The position numbers and the translations under genes are program-made. A stretch of 64,000 bases of DNA from assembly GCF_032884065.1 (NCBI RefSeq), contig NC_088873.1:32336227-32400226 (forward strand), read 5' to 3'. The notes beneath the pieces were generated by a model. That model worked only from the letters and a program-made list of their open reading frames with translations. It was not told where the DNA came from and did no database searches. The DNA is from Artemia franciscana. Lineage: Eukaryota; Arthropoda; Branchiopoda; Anostraca; Artemiidae. This document shows positions 45,278 to 58,232 of the stretch, piece by piece. Numbering within the stretch: the first letter of the stretch is position 1; every line of letters starts with the position of its first letter.

Positions 45278-46330
45278 ATGTGCCAAAAGATGCTCTTAGC
45301 TGAGTTTGAATTACATCATAAGTTTACAGACACCTTAGTCCTGAATATGCATACCCCAGGTCAGACATGTTGGTTGTCTCTTCAGGTGTACGTTGAGCAA
45401 CTATTGCATAATTGGAATGCGCTCAGTAGTTACTTTCAGGGAGTAGCAGCAGAGGATCCCACCCACATAAATGACAGGGCATTACTAGCCCTAATGAATC
45501 CACTGCTTCAGATTCAACTTGAGTTTTAGCTTTGTGTGCTGTAGCTGAATACAGATTTTAAATTTCAATTCCAAACTGAAAGACCTTTGTTCTACTAAAT
45601 AAAATCAGAGATGGATATACTTCCGATAATACTGACCATAAATCACGAGAAGACTAGTTACATTAGATCAATGTCTTCTTTGAATCTTGACCGTTACAAA
45701 GCAAGTGAAAACTTTCCAGCTGAAGATGTGTACTTAGGGATTGCAGCTCATGGGTCTCTTCAAACCTTGCGTTCAAATCTGAGTGCAAAAGCAGCTGAAC
45801 ATGAAGTGAAAGTTATCTGTGAATGTCCTTGTAAGTTATGTGTGGCGGAGGTGGTGAAGCAAATCAAGCAGCGACTCTTGTTTGAAGACGAACTGTTTAC
45901 GTTGTGTGAAATCCTGACCCTGTGAAAGCTTTGGATATAGGTGCAGTTGATCCTCTGCAAAATATTTTACAGAGATATAGTACACCATCGTGGGATGGAA
46001 GAAACATAGTAGAAGAATGGTAGAGTTTACTATTTTTCCAAAAATGACAGATGTCTGTGGTTTTTGGAGTCAGGTGTGTTCTATAAAAACACCAAATGGT
46101 ACTCAGAGGTTCCCTAACATAGTCAGCATTGTCCAGTACCTTGCTATTTTCGAACGTTTTTGTCGAGCGGTTCTTTTCAACCTTGAAAGACTTTAAAGAC
46201 ATTATAGGAACTTGCTCAAAAGTGTGGCCCTTACCTCATTTATGGTGGCCAAGTCTGGCATGAAAAGAAAGACACATGTATCCCATGATTTATAGGTCAA
46301 TGGTCCCCTCTTAAAACTAGTCAAAACTGT
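45278..46330 (+). pseudogene. hAT-like transposase remnant
   Basis: Read across frames: CWLSLQVYVEQLLHNWNALS, then SYFQGVAAEDP (the TRWLSL...W..L..YF region of hAT-related proteins); DRYKASENFPAEDVYLGIAA; EVVKQIKQRLLFEDELFTLC; an EW motif near 46,015; and SNVFVERFFSTLKDFKDII near 46,150. This last is the C-terminal S-N-x-x-E-R-x-F-S dimerisation signature. Order and spacing fit a hAT-type transposase or a host gene derived from one. Several stops and frameshifts break it. The first third, including the catalytic DDE start, is not recognisable. Confidence 0.65.
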
Positions 46331-46865
46331 AAAAGCTAACGCGACGGCAGACGAGTACATTCAGGGTAATTAAAAAAAAAGAGAAAAAATGATGAAAAAC
46401 AAACAAAAAACAAACAAGTTTGTTTTGTAATTGAGGAAAAAAAGGATTTTGTATTATTTTTTTAATATATTAGATGAAAAAGACAAAAAGTGAGTGTGAA
46501 TAAGGTGCGATTTTTTTTTTTTTGAATGTTAAAGATATGTATGTTACCATTGAAGGAGGAGGAGCTGTAGGACAGGCAAGTGTAAAAACTTGTCTTGGAA
46601 TAGAAAAAGATTCTTACATGAAGGAATGTTGTCAGATTTTTTGGTTGGACTCGGAAATTTGTTGGATCTTGGACAGGTATTTTGTAAAAAAAAAAAATTG
46701 AATTTTTCGTAGTCGGTTGTTGGAATTTTGAGGATTTTTAAAGAGAACAAAGGGAAATCTGGTTGGAACAAAGTGAAAGCACTGAGTAAAGACATTAGAA
46801 AAACATGGTAATTAATCAATTATATTTTAAGGCCGTCATCTTTTCCTCTTTCTATAATCCCTTTA
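46331..46865. other. No recognisable gene
   Basis: A/T-rich sequence with poly-A and poly-T runs. No supported frame. Confidence 0.4.
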
Positions 46866-47780
46866 GATGTTTTGATTGACAGCAAGATTGTAGAGGGTGA
46901 GTTAAAACTTCAAGATGTTCTTACTTCCTATTTTGCTAATATTGATAAAACCTCTGGACCTTATTCAATCTTTTCAGCTTCTCCATCTGATTTTAAGTCT
47001 TATCCTGGACCTACTTGTCTGAAATCCATGGTTTTGGATCCTTTCTCCTAAGTTAATAACCAGAATTGTCAATGATTGATGGGTCCTTTATCTTCTGCTC
47101 CAGACTGAATTCTTGCTAAGACTGTCCATTTCATTCTTCCTATCATTTTTCCAGTCTTTAGAAGACTTGCCAGTCTTTATTATGAAACTGATATCTCTCC
47201 AAGTGCTTTTGCTATTATACTTTTTAAAGGTGGATCACAGAATGATTCTGCAAATTATCATCCCATATCTCTCTTATCAATTTTTTTTTTTAATCCATGC
47301 TTTCTTGACTTCTGGATTTTCTTAACTCTAAATATTTTTCATGATTTTTAGTTTGGTTCTGGGGATAGTACTCAACTGAGCATGCGTGTGTTGCTCTCTT
47401 AAATTATTTATATTCAGCTCTTGACTCTGGTTTGATACCCACTTCTGTTTTTCTTGATGTGCGAAAAGCATATCACTCTTATTCTTGACTGCTCATGTAT
47501 TTCTGATTGAAGCATCTTGGTTGATCTGTTCTTTTGTAACCCTTCCAAAATAGAGCTTTATGTTTTGCAAAGGATGTGTCATTGGCCAACACTTTTTAAT
47601 TTATGTTAAGTACCTTGCCAATGTAGTTGAAAATACACAACCTAAGATTTGCTGTTGTATTTGTCAATCAGTATCTACTAGCAACTATGAAAAAAGCTTG
47701 TCTGTTATGGATATACTTGCTACTTCTGATGATGACAGGACTCTTGATACAATAGGTAGAATTTAGTCCTATTTTCATTC
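46866..47780 (+). pseudogene. CR1/L2-type LINE reverse-transcriptase remnant
   Basis: Across frames: LTSYFANID and a following SPSDF segment, then IILFKGGSQNDSANYHPISL, then FGSGDSTQLSM, then a segment matching VFLDVRKAYHS (the AFD-motif region with catalytic Asp), then KGCVIGQHFLIYV, equivalent to the QGSVLGPLLFxIYI motif. The order is that of a CR1/L2-type palm domain. Many stops; an old insertion. Confidence 0.65.
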
Positions 47781-49229
47781 AAAGATGGCAAACTTTTTGG
47801 ACTTGTTTAGAAAATAGGTTTTATTTGGAGAATATGCTACAATAAATTTGTAATTCACCTTGGAATTCAGCAGTTTATAATGCCTGGTCTCGTTGTAGGT
47901 TTTTTTTTGCAACAAAGCAAAGCTAAATTCTTTATCACTAGAACTTTAAGCTTTTCTTGCAAGTTTTGGCTTTCCACCTTCTAATAAAACTAAATATTGT
48001 TTTCAGCTCTCCTTGTATCCCCGTGTTGATTGGATTTCTAATTTTAGTCTCATGTTAAGGCCAGCACTAGATGTATTCACCCCTTCCCTGTGTTGGTGCA
48101 GTACTTTATTTATTTGGCTAAATACTATGCTAATCTTAATTTTTTTTATACTAAAATTCAGTTGCCATATCATCTCTTGATAAATATCAACTAATGAGGC
48201 ATGTTAAATAAAGTTTATTATCTAAATTTGAATTTGCAACACTATTTTGATTTTTTATATATCTCTGTCTGGTTGCTAGCTAGACCCTGATTGAAGACTC
48301 TGGTCCCTCTCAATTGTCCAGGAAACTCCTAATGAACCACTCTTTTCCAATTTTGTTCTTGGATTTTTTTTTTATTCCTAGATTTGTAGTACTAGGTATT
48401 ATTAAACATCTGATTTGTTGCTACTCTTATCAAGATTTTAGATGACTGTTAACCTTGTTTGCTATGGTACTTTAGAAGTTTTTTTCAAATATCCCCTAGT
48501 CAATGGTACATGTGGTGAGCAAAAAGAGCTGTAAGATTATTTTTATAAATAATTTTATGAGTTAAAATAGAATTTCCGTGCTTTCTTCTAATGTAAATGC
48601 AGGGAGTTTGAAATTTCATATGAATAAATGCATTAATACCCATAAATGAAAAAATATATGGAACAAAAAAAACACAGTACACTAATTCGTCTGAAACAAG
48701 AAAAACAAAAACACAAAACCAGAAGTAAATGCCAACTACTACTTTAAAACTTTGGCCCGCAGATGGGACTTGGCTGAGAAACTATAGAACTCAATTTGCA
48801 ACAGAACTGCTTTTTCAGGGTTTGTAACGCAATACTGGTGAATAACAAACCTATTACTTGTCCATGGTGGTAAACACAGTGAATATTTTTTGAAAAAATT
48901 TTCACAGTGAATTTACTTTGAATTTTTTTTTCACAGTGAATTTACTACAAATGAATTTGTAGTACAGTGAATGCAATTTCAGTATATCTGCAGCCATAAA
49001 AATACACCAAAATGGGCAGATAATGTACAGATAATGAGGCAAAACCATAGCATTGTACATCCAGTCCAAAAGACAATAGTCAAAATGCTGCTTATTTGCC
49101 ACTATAAAGCTATATGTAAAAGAAGAACACTTGTGAAAATGAGAAAACAAATAACCACAGCATCTTGAGTTTTGACTGTCCAACAGGAAGGCCCAGTTAT
49201 AGAAAGTCATCTGTCAGCTCAACAGTAAA
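47781..49229. other. No recognisable gene
   Basis: AT-rich; may include the decayed 3' part of the preceding LINE. The 102-codon minus-strand frame at 48,902-49,210 has no domain I know, and the overlapping plus frame is equally plain. Confidence 0.4.
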
Positions 49230-49850
49230 CTCACCTGGTGTAACGCTCTAACTTTGCATCGGATTTTAAATTAAACAGCAATACTTCGGATTTTGCGGCA
49301 TTAAACTGGAGTCCAATACGGGCATACTCTTGTTCCGATTTATAAAATTATCTTCTAGCCCATGCTGACACCTGCTGAGGTTCAGTGCGTCATCTGCATA
49401 GCCAATCAAATACAAATCAATACCATGCAGAATATAAGTCATAAGTGACTTTGATTGTGGCTTTACAATAGTGCTACTAAATGTTGTTGGTGACGAAATA
49501 GAGCCTTTTCTTATCCCCTTCTTTACCAGGAGAAGGGGATTTACATTTTGAGAAACGGCAAAACATATAATTGGCTAGTACACTCATTAAGCTAGTAGAG
49601 AAAGCCCAAGTTCTTCTTTTAGATTTTCATACATGTCAGCTAGGAAGGCTAAAATGCAGGGGTCAGCACTGGCCAAACCCATATCCAATATAATATCCTT
49701 GTGGAGAAGCAAATCAAATGCACACCTTACATCCTGAGAAGTGAAGCAAGACTTTCACCATGTTCTTCTGCATCAATCAAAGCAGAAAGGGCATGACCAC
49801 ACCCAAGGCGAGACTGGAGTCGAACTGATGGGCCTGAAATAAAAAAAATT
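49230..49850 (-). pseudogene. Non-LTR reverse-transcriptase fragment with YADD
   Basis: From right to left on the minus strand: DVRCAFDLLLHKDIILDMGL (first catalytic Asp region), FLADMYENLKEELGL, then GIRKGSISSPTTFSSTIV (the GVRQGSxLSPxLF motif) and LYLIGYADDALNL with the catalytic YADD at about 49,395-49,406. Frame changes separate the pieces. It is on the opposite strand from the 46.9-47.8 kb remnant and differs from it in sequence, so it is a separate insertion. Confidence 0.7.
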
Positions 49851-51019
49851 ACAAAATACAGTCGCATCCATTATTGGACGAAAAGACAAAGACTCAGAAG
49901 GAAATTTATTCCTCTTAGAGATAGGATTGAAACATCCAAATGATAAGAATCTCGGAAAAATCTTAGATTAATATGATTTCGTAAAGATGGACTGAGTGTT
50001 CCATAAACAATTCACTACACAACAACAAATGCTGTGCAGAAATCCCATCATATTCTCAAGACTTTTTCTTCAGTTTATCAGTTGTGGAAATGATCAAACT
50101 CTTTGTAGTTATCAGTCCCTGACTAGATGTATGCTAATAACAATCTTGGAGTTTCACTTTATAACTATTTTAAGGACATGGATCCAGAGCAAAAAATTCT
50201 TTTTCATAATGCTCAATCCATGAAGAAAGTGGTATAAGAGATGATGTTTGACTTGGCACTTCTTTCACGAGACTAGACCACAACTTAATTGGCTGCAACC
50301 AAGCTTCCTCCAAACAAGATGAAATAATCAAACCTTGATCCAGAGAAAGGTGCTTCTCAAACTGGTGTTTAGTATAAATTTACAGTTTTTGCAGGCAACC
50401 GTTGCGTGGTTGATCTGTTTCAATCCAAAGTGGAAGCCACAATTCAACAGAAAAGCATTACGCAAATTATAATTAGTTGACCAACTGGATGCTTCATTTC
50501 TCATTTTCACTTGCCTAATAGGTACTGATGATTTTTGTGCAAGAGATAGATAGGACATGTGTAAGTTTATTACAATAAATATTCAGCCTAACTCGACAAT
50601 CACGCATCTTAAACTCCGCATCAATAATTCAAGCTGTACGCAAATTTTCTTTGCACTCATTCTGGGAAAAATCTGGAGATGCTTTGTCCCAATCATTAAC
50701 ACAAAATACAGATCATGTTTTAGTAAGCGGGTTAGAAGAATCTAAGGTACTATTGTCCCAGGATATAAAGAACCTCTATCCAAATCGAGCCTTCCTAGGT
50801 TGATTTTCTTCTGTTCTGTTTATACAGCTATGCTGTTGAGCCCAAAAAATATTGTTTGTCTTCTTCCATTTCAAATGGCATCAATGCCTGACCTATTTTT
50901 TTGTGTCAATCATACAGCAATGAGAAATCTAAGCTAAAGGTTTGTTCTTGTCTTTGTGTCGTGTGTGTGTGAATTTTTCACTCTTACCTACAACTGACAA
51001 ATACCTTCTCTTCCTCTTG
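49851..51019. other. No recognisable gene
   Basis: May contain upstream parts of the minus-strand LINE at 49.2 kb, but I recognise no motif. 75- and 76-codon frames (49,996; 50,558 minus) lack domains. Confidence 0.4.
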
Positions 51020-51375
51020 TTTGTTCATGTTACTGAAGTATTTAGCTTTCTTCTGCTTATACAGTACTTCACCTATTCTACTATATTTTTGCAGTGTTCT
51101 TTATTGCAACCTTCTTTCTGTCTTCTTTGTTTTCTTCATTTATGAAAAGTAGAAGCCAGCATCTTAGAAAGGCTGCATCTACGGGTTTCTCTGCATGCAT
51201 TTCAGCCACTGCAGGATTCAGTTTTCTTCAGCTCATACAGGACTTCACCTATTCCACCATATTCTTGTGGAATTTTGTATTGCAACCTTCTTTCTTTCTT
51301 CTTTTTTGTTCATTTATGAGAATTAGAAACCAGTGTCTCAGAAAGGCTCTACCTATGGCATCCCTCGCCAGCATT
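51020..51375. repeat. Two-copy tandem repeat, ~175 bp
   Basis: 51,040-51,200 and 51,215-51,375 share TTCACCTATTC-ACTATAT-TT-TG, TATTGCAACCTTCTTTCT and CTTAGAAAGGCT landmarks. The open 98-codon frame across it is a repeat artefact or very old coding DNA. Confidence 0.7.
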
Positions 51376-51885
51376 TCTACTCAACACTAACAAATTAACT
51401 AGAAAAGTGTACAGCATTCCTTGCTTTTTTTGGCAGTACACATTATACTCAAACATTATTTCTCTAATCTTTTAAGCCACACATATTTCTGCACTTTTCT
51501 TTTGATCTTTTATGCTGTTGCCTCTTCAACTTAGAATACAGGGGCAGAATAAATCAGCAATGGCATGCAAAAAGTGTTGACTAAAGTCACCTTCTCCTTA
51601 ATTTTTCTGATAAAATTTTGGTGCCAAATATCCTGTAAGGATCCATATAATCTTTAGTATTCTCTCCTACCACTGCGTTTTCCCATGGAACAATACTCCT
51701 AGTATATTTAAAATTCTAAATCCTGGTGTCCAACTTCTATCTTAAGATTTCATCTAGCTCTTTATCACCCTTAGGTGTCAGCATACTGTTCTTTGTCTTA
51801 TGTACTTCTGCATAGAATTTTGCCTCGCACCACTGCAGTATATGTAGTATTTTTGGAATTTTGGCTGTCGCTCCCTCCCCCCAGT
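51376..51885 (-). other. Possible LINE palm-end fragment, weak
   Basis: On the minus strand near 51,840-51,740 a frame reads WCEAKFYAEVHKTKNSML, then TPKGDKELDEIL. It resembles the W...xxxN..KT segment that follows YADD in LINE reverse transcriptases. Short and unsupported elsewhere, so only a hint. Confidence 0.3.
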
Positions 51886-51889
51886 GATT

Positions 51890-52065
51890 ACCCCCCGGAA
51901 AATAGTTCCCTCTGAAAATACCTCTCCCCTTCCCTGGAAAACATCCCCATGGAAAATACTTCCCCGGAAAATACTACCTTGAAAAATACCTTGTGGTGAA
52001 AATACCCCCCCCCCCCCGCGGGAAATACCGCCCTGGTAAATCCCCCCACCCGTGGAATATAAAGA
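51890..52065. repeat. C-rich minisatellite, ~18-20-bp unit
   Basis: Repeated CCCCGGAAAATACTxCC-like units, about eight, with a C13 run at about 52,004-52,017. Confidence 0.75.
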
Positions 52066-52234
52066 TTTCCAGATCTTTGTTTTTTATTTTTCTGTTGGGG
52101 GAAGGAATTTCGGTACTTATGTATTTACGGCACTCACTCAAGTTTACGTTGTGTTCTTCTTTAGTTTCTAGTTTCTTTCAGCTTAGCTTGAGACAAGACA
52201 AAGACAAGTGACAGAATAGATGAATGAAAAATAT

Positions 52235-52425
52235 TTAATTTGGGCTATATATTTTCATATAAGCGGGTGGGGGTAAAGTATTTGGACAGTTTGTGTGTCA
52301 GAAAACAATTCTTACTTCATAATATGAAGAATAATTGTACCTAACACATTTTGCCTACAGACCCGCTATAATTTACCCCCCCCCCTCTAATGTGCAAATA
52401 TATAGCCCAAATTTGTTTCTAAAGT
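52235..52425. repeat. Imperfect inverted repeat (MITE-like)
   Basis: The left arm holds TTTGGGCTATATATTTTCAT followed by GGGGGTAAAGTA. The right arm holds TAATTTACCCCCC followed by GCAAATATATAGCCCAAAT. A related half-element lies at about 28,725-28,800 inside the Harbinger-like transposon. Confidence 0.65.
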
Positions 52426-52493
52426 AACGAAGAAATTAACAAAGAAACCGGTTTGTTCTTGAGTTTTACACGTCGTAAAATTCAGTGACTGGC

Positions 52494-53060
52494 GTATCAA
52501 ACAGTTCGGCGTAACGAACTGTAGTAAGGAGCGACCTGGCTCAATAGTAACCAAAACTCTAAAAAATGGAATTTTGATATCAATAGCTACATCAAAGGAA
52601 TTGCATTTTAATGCGGATTTTAAATATACAAGTTTAATCAAATTTAGTCTTACCCATCAAAAGTTACGAGCCTGAGAAAATTACTAGCGTAAAGAGCGGG
52701 GCATTGATGAGGAAGCAGCCCCTTCATATACGAAGTAATTTCTGTTCGTTTTAAGTTTTAATATCGCTCCTTACTTTCCGTTAAAAAAAACTTGTTTTTA
52801 TTTTATTTAATAATACGCAAGTACCAGTATTTTTCGTGGAGAGAGCCAGATTTTCCGTATTATTTAAAAGCGATCAGAAATTAAATTTTAAAAAACAAGT
52901 CTTTTCAATTGAAATTAAGGAGCAACATTAAAACTTAAAATGGACAAAAATTATTACGTATATGAGAGGAATTGCCCTTTCTACAAGACCTTGCTTTGAC
53001 TTTTTGTCCTAATTCCTTATGAACGATTCCTGTAACACAATGGCCGTTCAGTTAGAATAA
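52494..53060 (+). mobile_element. Internally deleted fold-back element
   Basis: Starts like the 42,925 element (TCAAACAGTTCGGCGTAACG), runs to GCCTGAGAAAATT, then jumps directly to the right half of the terminal hairpin (ACTAGCGTAAAGAGCGGGGC). 52,870-53,060 adds a second partial copy of the hairpin and internal segment. Confidence 0.75.
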
Positions 53061-53723
53061 TAAGCTTTGTTTTAAAATTCTTTAAGAAAACTTATGTAGG
53101 TCAGATCTCCCCCTCCCCTCTGTAAATTAGTTAAATGAGTATTTCCTTATTCACTCAACCTCAAGTGGGAGATTCATTCAGAACTTCTATAAATGTTGTA
53201 CCTACCTCTAACCAAAAATGATTGTGAAATCTATATCCAAGCCCATTACTGCTGGGTGATTTACTGCTCTTTAAATTTTGACCGTCTTTTCCACCCCTTC
53301 TGCTGTCAGGTTGCTCCTTAGGATTCTATTTTCTTTTAGAGTGACTGTCTTGCTTTTTCTGTGCACCCAACACCAGCCTCGCGTGTTCTATTTGAAAAAA
53401 ACACTAATTAAAAAGATATAAATTTCTTCAAGGATTTCAATTACAGGACTGATTAGAATTTATCTGTCCCCTTCTTTCTTTAATTTTTGTAATAGTATTT
53501 CAGAAGTAAGCTCAAATTAACAACACTAGTAGAACTGCTTCTTTTAGATGTTATTTCAACTTATTTATAAGATTTAAGCTGAAGACACAATTTTTGTACA
53601 TCCGACTTCTCTCTTTTGGAGCTATCTTCAGATTCTTTTGTATTTTTATTTCTAAAGCAGTGTTTCTCCTTTTTATAGCCGTTTTCGTCCATTAACTACA
53701 GGGCCCTCTCAAATTCATTTATC
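53061..53723. other. Unrecognised; upstream of the putative first exon
   Basis: No repeat that I can name. If 53,724 is a real start codon, the promoter and 5' UTR would lie here. I see no reliable core-promoter element. Confidence 0.35.
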
Positions 53724-53835
53724 ATGGGTGATGTGTGGGATGATAGTTCATGGTCTGGTAGTACACAGACATTTTCATCTTCAAAAAGACACGGAAGAGG
53801 AATGCAAAGAGGGTTCCAAAATCGCGAGAACCAAA
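53724..53835 (+). CDS. Putative first coding exon, Gly/Arg-rich N-terminus
   Basis: ATG at 53,724, 37 complete codons plus one base, then a strong donor (CCAAA/GTAAGT, GT at 53,836). It reads MGDVWDDSSWSGSTQ, then Ser-rich sequence, then a KRHGRGMQRGF segment. Acidic/Trp starts followed by Gly-Arg stretches are typical of the N-termini of Vasa/DDX43-type DEAD-box helicases and related RNA-binding proteins. I cannot identify the next exon, so this is partly inference. The frame is open and sits in a rare stretch without recognisable repeats, which supports a real exon. A link to the KH exons upstream is speculative, because they lie on the 5' side and would have to belong to another copy. Confidence 0.45.
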
Positions 53836-56800
53836 GTAAGTTGATCATTGTGGGCTATTCTCATTTTCGGAATCATTATAAATAATGTTATGTCAGTAGT
53901 AGTGCAATAATTCTTTATCAGAAGGTAAGCAGAAAGACAACAGTTTTAAATTAAAGCTAGGCTAAAATTTAAATTCACTGAAAGTTGCTGTATAGTAACG
54001 AGAACTTTGTTATTCATCTCCAAGCTTTTTTGCGCAAAAACCTTAGTAAGAAATCTTAGTCAAGAAGTGTCGTTCATCCAATGCAATAAACTTACTGAAG
54101 ATACATGTTGCCTCCCTGGCTACGTCATATAACTATCTTATTAGAGAAATTAGAAAAAAAACCAAATAGGTGCATTTTTCTAAGATCCGAAGGTGCTGGC
54201 ACCTATTATTGCTAGCCATTTCTGTTGATGATTTTAGTTGGATTTGGTATTTAATTTTCTTGGTTTGGGACTGAATCAGAAGAATTGTATTATTTGCACT
54301 TCCCAAACTTTAATAACCCTGTCATTGAACCAATGTAGGAAGATTTTTGTTCAATTTGTCCAAAGTCTGTTACACTCGTTTTCTGTGGAAACTCTGGAGA
54401 TAGTTTGTGGAAACAAAATCGACTTTCGAAATAAAACTAATCTATTTTTTTTTTAACTTTTCAGTAACAATCAGTAACATTACTCTTTTGACTTGCTTGA
54501 TCAACAGAACTTGGAGAGTTTAAGCAATAATTGCTTGTTTGGTTACGGTCCTCTTCAGGGATGACGTGTCTTATAAGTACTGCTGCAGCTGCTCAAATAT
54601 ATGACATTCGTTTTTCGGTAAAAAAAAAAACTTTGTCATTAAACGCATCATTTTGGAAATTTGAAGGGTTGTTGTGATTCATATCCAAAATTCATATCCA
54701 AAAAAAAAAAATCGGTTGACCTCTTTGAAAAAAGAACGAGGCTATTTGTACCATAGTCATGTCCCTTGATGAGAGGTGGGAATTTTCGCTTTTCGATGCC
54801 CCTGTTATTTGTTCTAACTACAGTTAGGAGTAAAGTAGGCCACCTTCAATCAATTGATCTACTTCAGTTTTGGTGGAATCAACTCTTCAATCTTGATCAA
54901 AACTCATTTTAATTTAGTTATCAATTCCGGTTGTGAAGTGTCTGCAGTGAAATATGTGTGACATGCATTTCTTTCTTGTCTTGAATTTGGTTGTTCTTAA
55001 ATGGGGCAATAAACTTATTGGAAACCTTGTTGGTCTAAGAAGGGGTATAAAATGGCAAACTGGTTCACTCTTTATTATTTTCTTTAAAGTTCTATGTGAT
55101 ACTGAACCAGATGACTGAAGACACTTCATTAGAATGGCTATCTTAGTAGTTTTGGTGTCTGCAAATCCGATTTTATCCTTAGTTCTATGTGTGAGGTTAC
55201 TGTAACACCACAGAGAGGTTTCTGGTATTTATTCTTTTATTCGAAAACAGCAAATTCTGGTTTTTATACCTTTAACGCCAAAACTATCCTGTCAAATTCT
55301 GAGCGATCACAGTATAGCTCTATCAATAAACGGATTAACTCGCGTTCAGACTTTCGACTTTGCCTTTCTGAATTTTGAGGAAAGAATGTGTCCTCCATGG
55401 CTATTTGTGAGCGATTGATGCAATGCTGGATCAAAATGGACATAGATGGTCCAGCGACCTCGTCAACCGCTTCAGTTACTCAAACTTTCTATCAATCACC
55501 ATCAGTCGATTGAGCTCAAGCGCGACGTCAATCATGCTTGAGTCAGTCTGTTGAAGAAAGCTTTTGATGAAAAAAAGAAGATTGAGTTGAGTACCTTCTT
55601 AAGCCAAAGACAGCTCCACATCCATAATGGAAAGGGTCGCAAAAGTAAGAATATGCTTTTTGACCACAGTCATTCTTTGGTGTCAGGGGTTAGAAACTTG
55701 TCCAACTTAGTGTACTGTTGGTTGTTTTGTGTTTTTGCTTATGAGAGCGAGAAAATTCGTCTTCGTGGCTCATCCCTGTACTGTAGAGTTTTACGCAGCG
55801 GTTACAAGGTATAACAAAATAATGACTTAGCTTTGCAGAAATTAGCAATTGTATATTCTTTGATATTTTGTTTCTTAGTAATTATTGACAGCTTTATAAT
55901 AGTAACTAAATTGTATAAGAATAAGTTGCATTTAGGGATATTATATACTTACACTAACAGGTTTACCTGTCCAGTCACATAGTTTCTCGATGTGTAGTGT
56001 AGTTTATTAATTCAAGTCCTGCTCATACATAGACTTTGCCGGAGATTAATTTCTTGCTTTTATCACGTAGGACCAATTAGGGCTACATGTAAAACAGGTG
56101 ACAAATTATGATTGGTAATGAGGGATCGTCCACTTTTCGCCACCTGGTATATATCCTAGAGTGCCAATTGTGTCGCAAAGGTCTGTCAGTTGTGGCATAG
56201 TTCAACCACGCTTGATACAGGCCCTAAAACGCTTGGTATATTTCCGCCACGCTCGGCCTATTTTTGCCATGCTTGTCACGTGCCACTTGGTGTGCCTGAC
56301 TTTCGAAAGCTGGCGACCCCTCGACTAGTAGATAATGATTATACCTAGATATTGATGTCTGGCCAAGTATACAGGTGAATTAAGCTTTACATTATTAACT
56401 AAATTCGGTAAGATTAAATTGCAACCTTTTTCCGTCAGTTTCCATGATTAGAAAGGATCAGAGTTAACTTGCTGTAAATTTCACATGTTCTTTTAAACCC
56501 CTTGTTTCTTAATCTTGAGGCTGTTTGCTTAATCGTTCAGTTTCTATGTTTGGGACTGAGGCCAAAAAATATATCATGTAGTTGCATTGCTAAACAAATT
56601 AAAGCTGATTTCTTGATGCTGTGATTTTTATAAGATTATTCTCCTACAAGGAAATAAACTTTTGAACTCGGAGACATGAGAGACTTTACATTTTAAAAGT
56701 AAATAATAGCCTTTGATAAGCTAATGAAAATATAGATATTATATTTTTTTTTAATTCCTCATAGAATATGTAATTAAAACGTTTCAATGACTTAAAAGTA

Positions 56801-58232
56801 GTAATCAGCTGATAGGATGCATGATTAAATTTGGTGATGAGGGCTTTTACTTGTTTTGTGTACCCGGAATTAGGGTTTGGCATGAAATTGACGATGCGAT
56901 AAATTTAATTTCTAACCAAATTGTTACCATCAAATAGATCAGACTACACGATAGGTTTATGTAATGGGGCAAAGCAACCAGTATGTTTTTGTATGCACGG
57001 GGCATTTTTAAAATTGTAACATTGATTGGGTATCAGGAAATAAAGAATAAATATATTTTTAAGAGAAATATTGGGCTTTTCATACCGTCACCAAGGAACG
57101 TGTTCCCATTTTCTTGAAGAAAAAATTCTTCTTGGAACAGAGTATTACAAAAATTTCCAAGAAGTTTACTACTAAAGTGTTAAATCGACAACTCAGCAAG
57201 CCTTACTCCTTAATATATTTTTTTCTTAAAGCCAGCAAAACGTTTCTGCAACACATCACTTTACTGGCTCCTTGTATTGTGAAAGTCGTTTATTATCCCC
57301 AAGGGCTCTTTCTCTGTGTAGGAACATCATCTTGTCGAAGAAGACAAGAATTACACTTTTCCCAAAGGTTCTAAAATCCCTAAATGTGAAAAAAAAGACC
57401 TTATAAGGATAGGGTTTTGTTCGGTTACCCCCCCCCCCAAAAAAAAAAAACCTGTTCCTTGCCCATTCTAAGAAATACCTGAATGATATGTATGTTCTTG
57501 TGTGGTTTGAAAATGACTGGGTATTGCTGATAAAATGTTATTTTTGGACGCTCATTCTAATTTTTAAAGTGAAATACTTATGCCACATGCTTAAAAAAAA
57601 TTGACTAACCTTTGGGGGATGGGTTCGGAGTCGTGATATTTGTTTACAAAACTTTCTAATGGAACATGTTTCTGGGTTGAATATAAGAGAATACTTAATA
57701 TCTAAGAATACTATGAATACTGAATATATGAATACTATGAATAATATGAATACTGTGATTATGAATATCTTGGAATACTCAGAATACTATTCTAAGAAAA
57801 GAATAGTGATATATTTGTCTACAAGGGAATAATTCAAACATGAGTTTAAGTAAAAATACCCCATGAGTTATGGAGTTGGTAAATTCAAGATATTAACCCT
57901 GATAATTAGAGTTTTAGTATATTCCATTCTTAGCCCTAACCCCTTCAATTTTCAAAGGTGCGCCCCGCTCTGTAAAATTTCAGACGCCAAAATAAGACTT
58001 GTACTTTCTTGTAGGTGATATTTTAGTTTTGGAAATTTGAGTCTTGACGATCATAGTGTTATACTCAGCGTACCGTCTTTTGTAATAACAAAGCTAATAA
58101 TAGTAAGAATAATAACTGTAGTAGTTTATAATTTATTAGAGTAAATATCTCTATTGGTAAATAAGAAATTCGTTAATCTTTAACCCGGTTGTGACATAAA
58201 TGTATTCTAAAAATAAACAGAATGTTGACCAG
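53836..58232 (+). other. Presumed intron or intergenic DNA
   Basis: No domain-bearing exon found. 55,551-55,814 is open for 87 codons (VKKAFDEKKKIEL, FLSQRQLHIHNGKG) without a family I know. 57,670-57,790 is a GAATACTATGAATA-type minisatellite, and 57,429-57,450 holds a C9/A11 run. The low density of recognisable repeats is unusual for this window. Confidence 0.4.
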
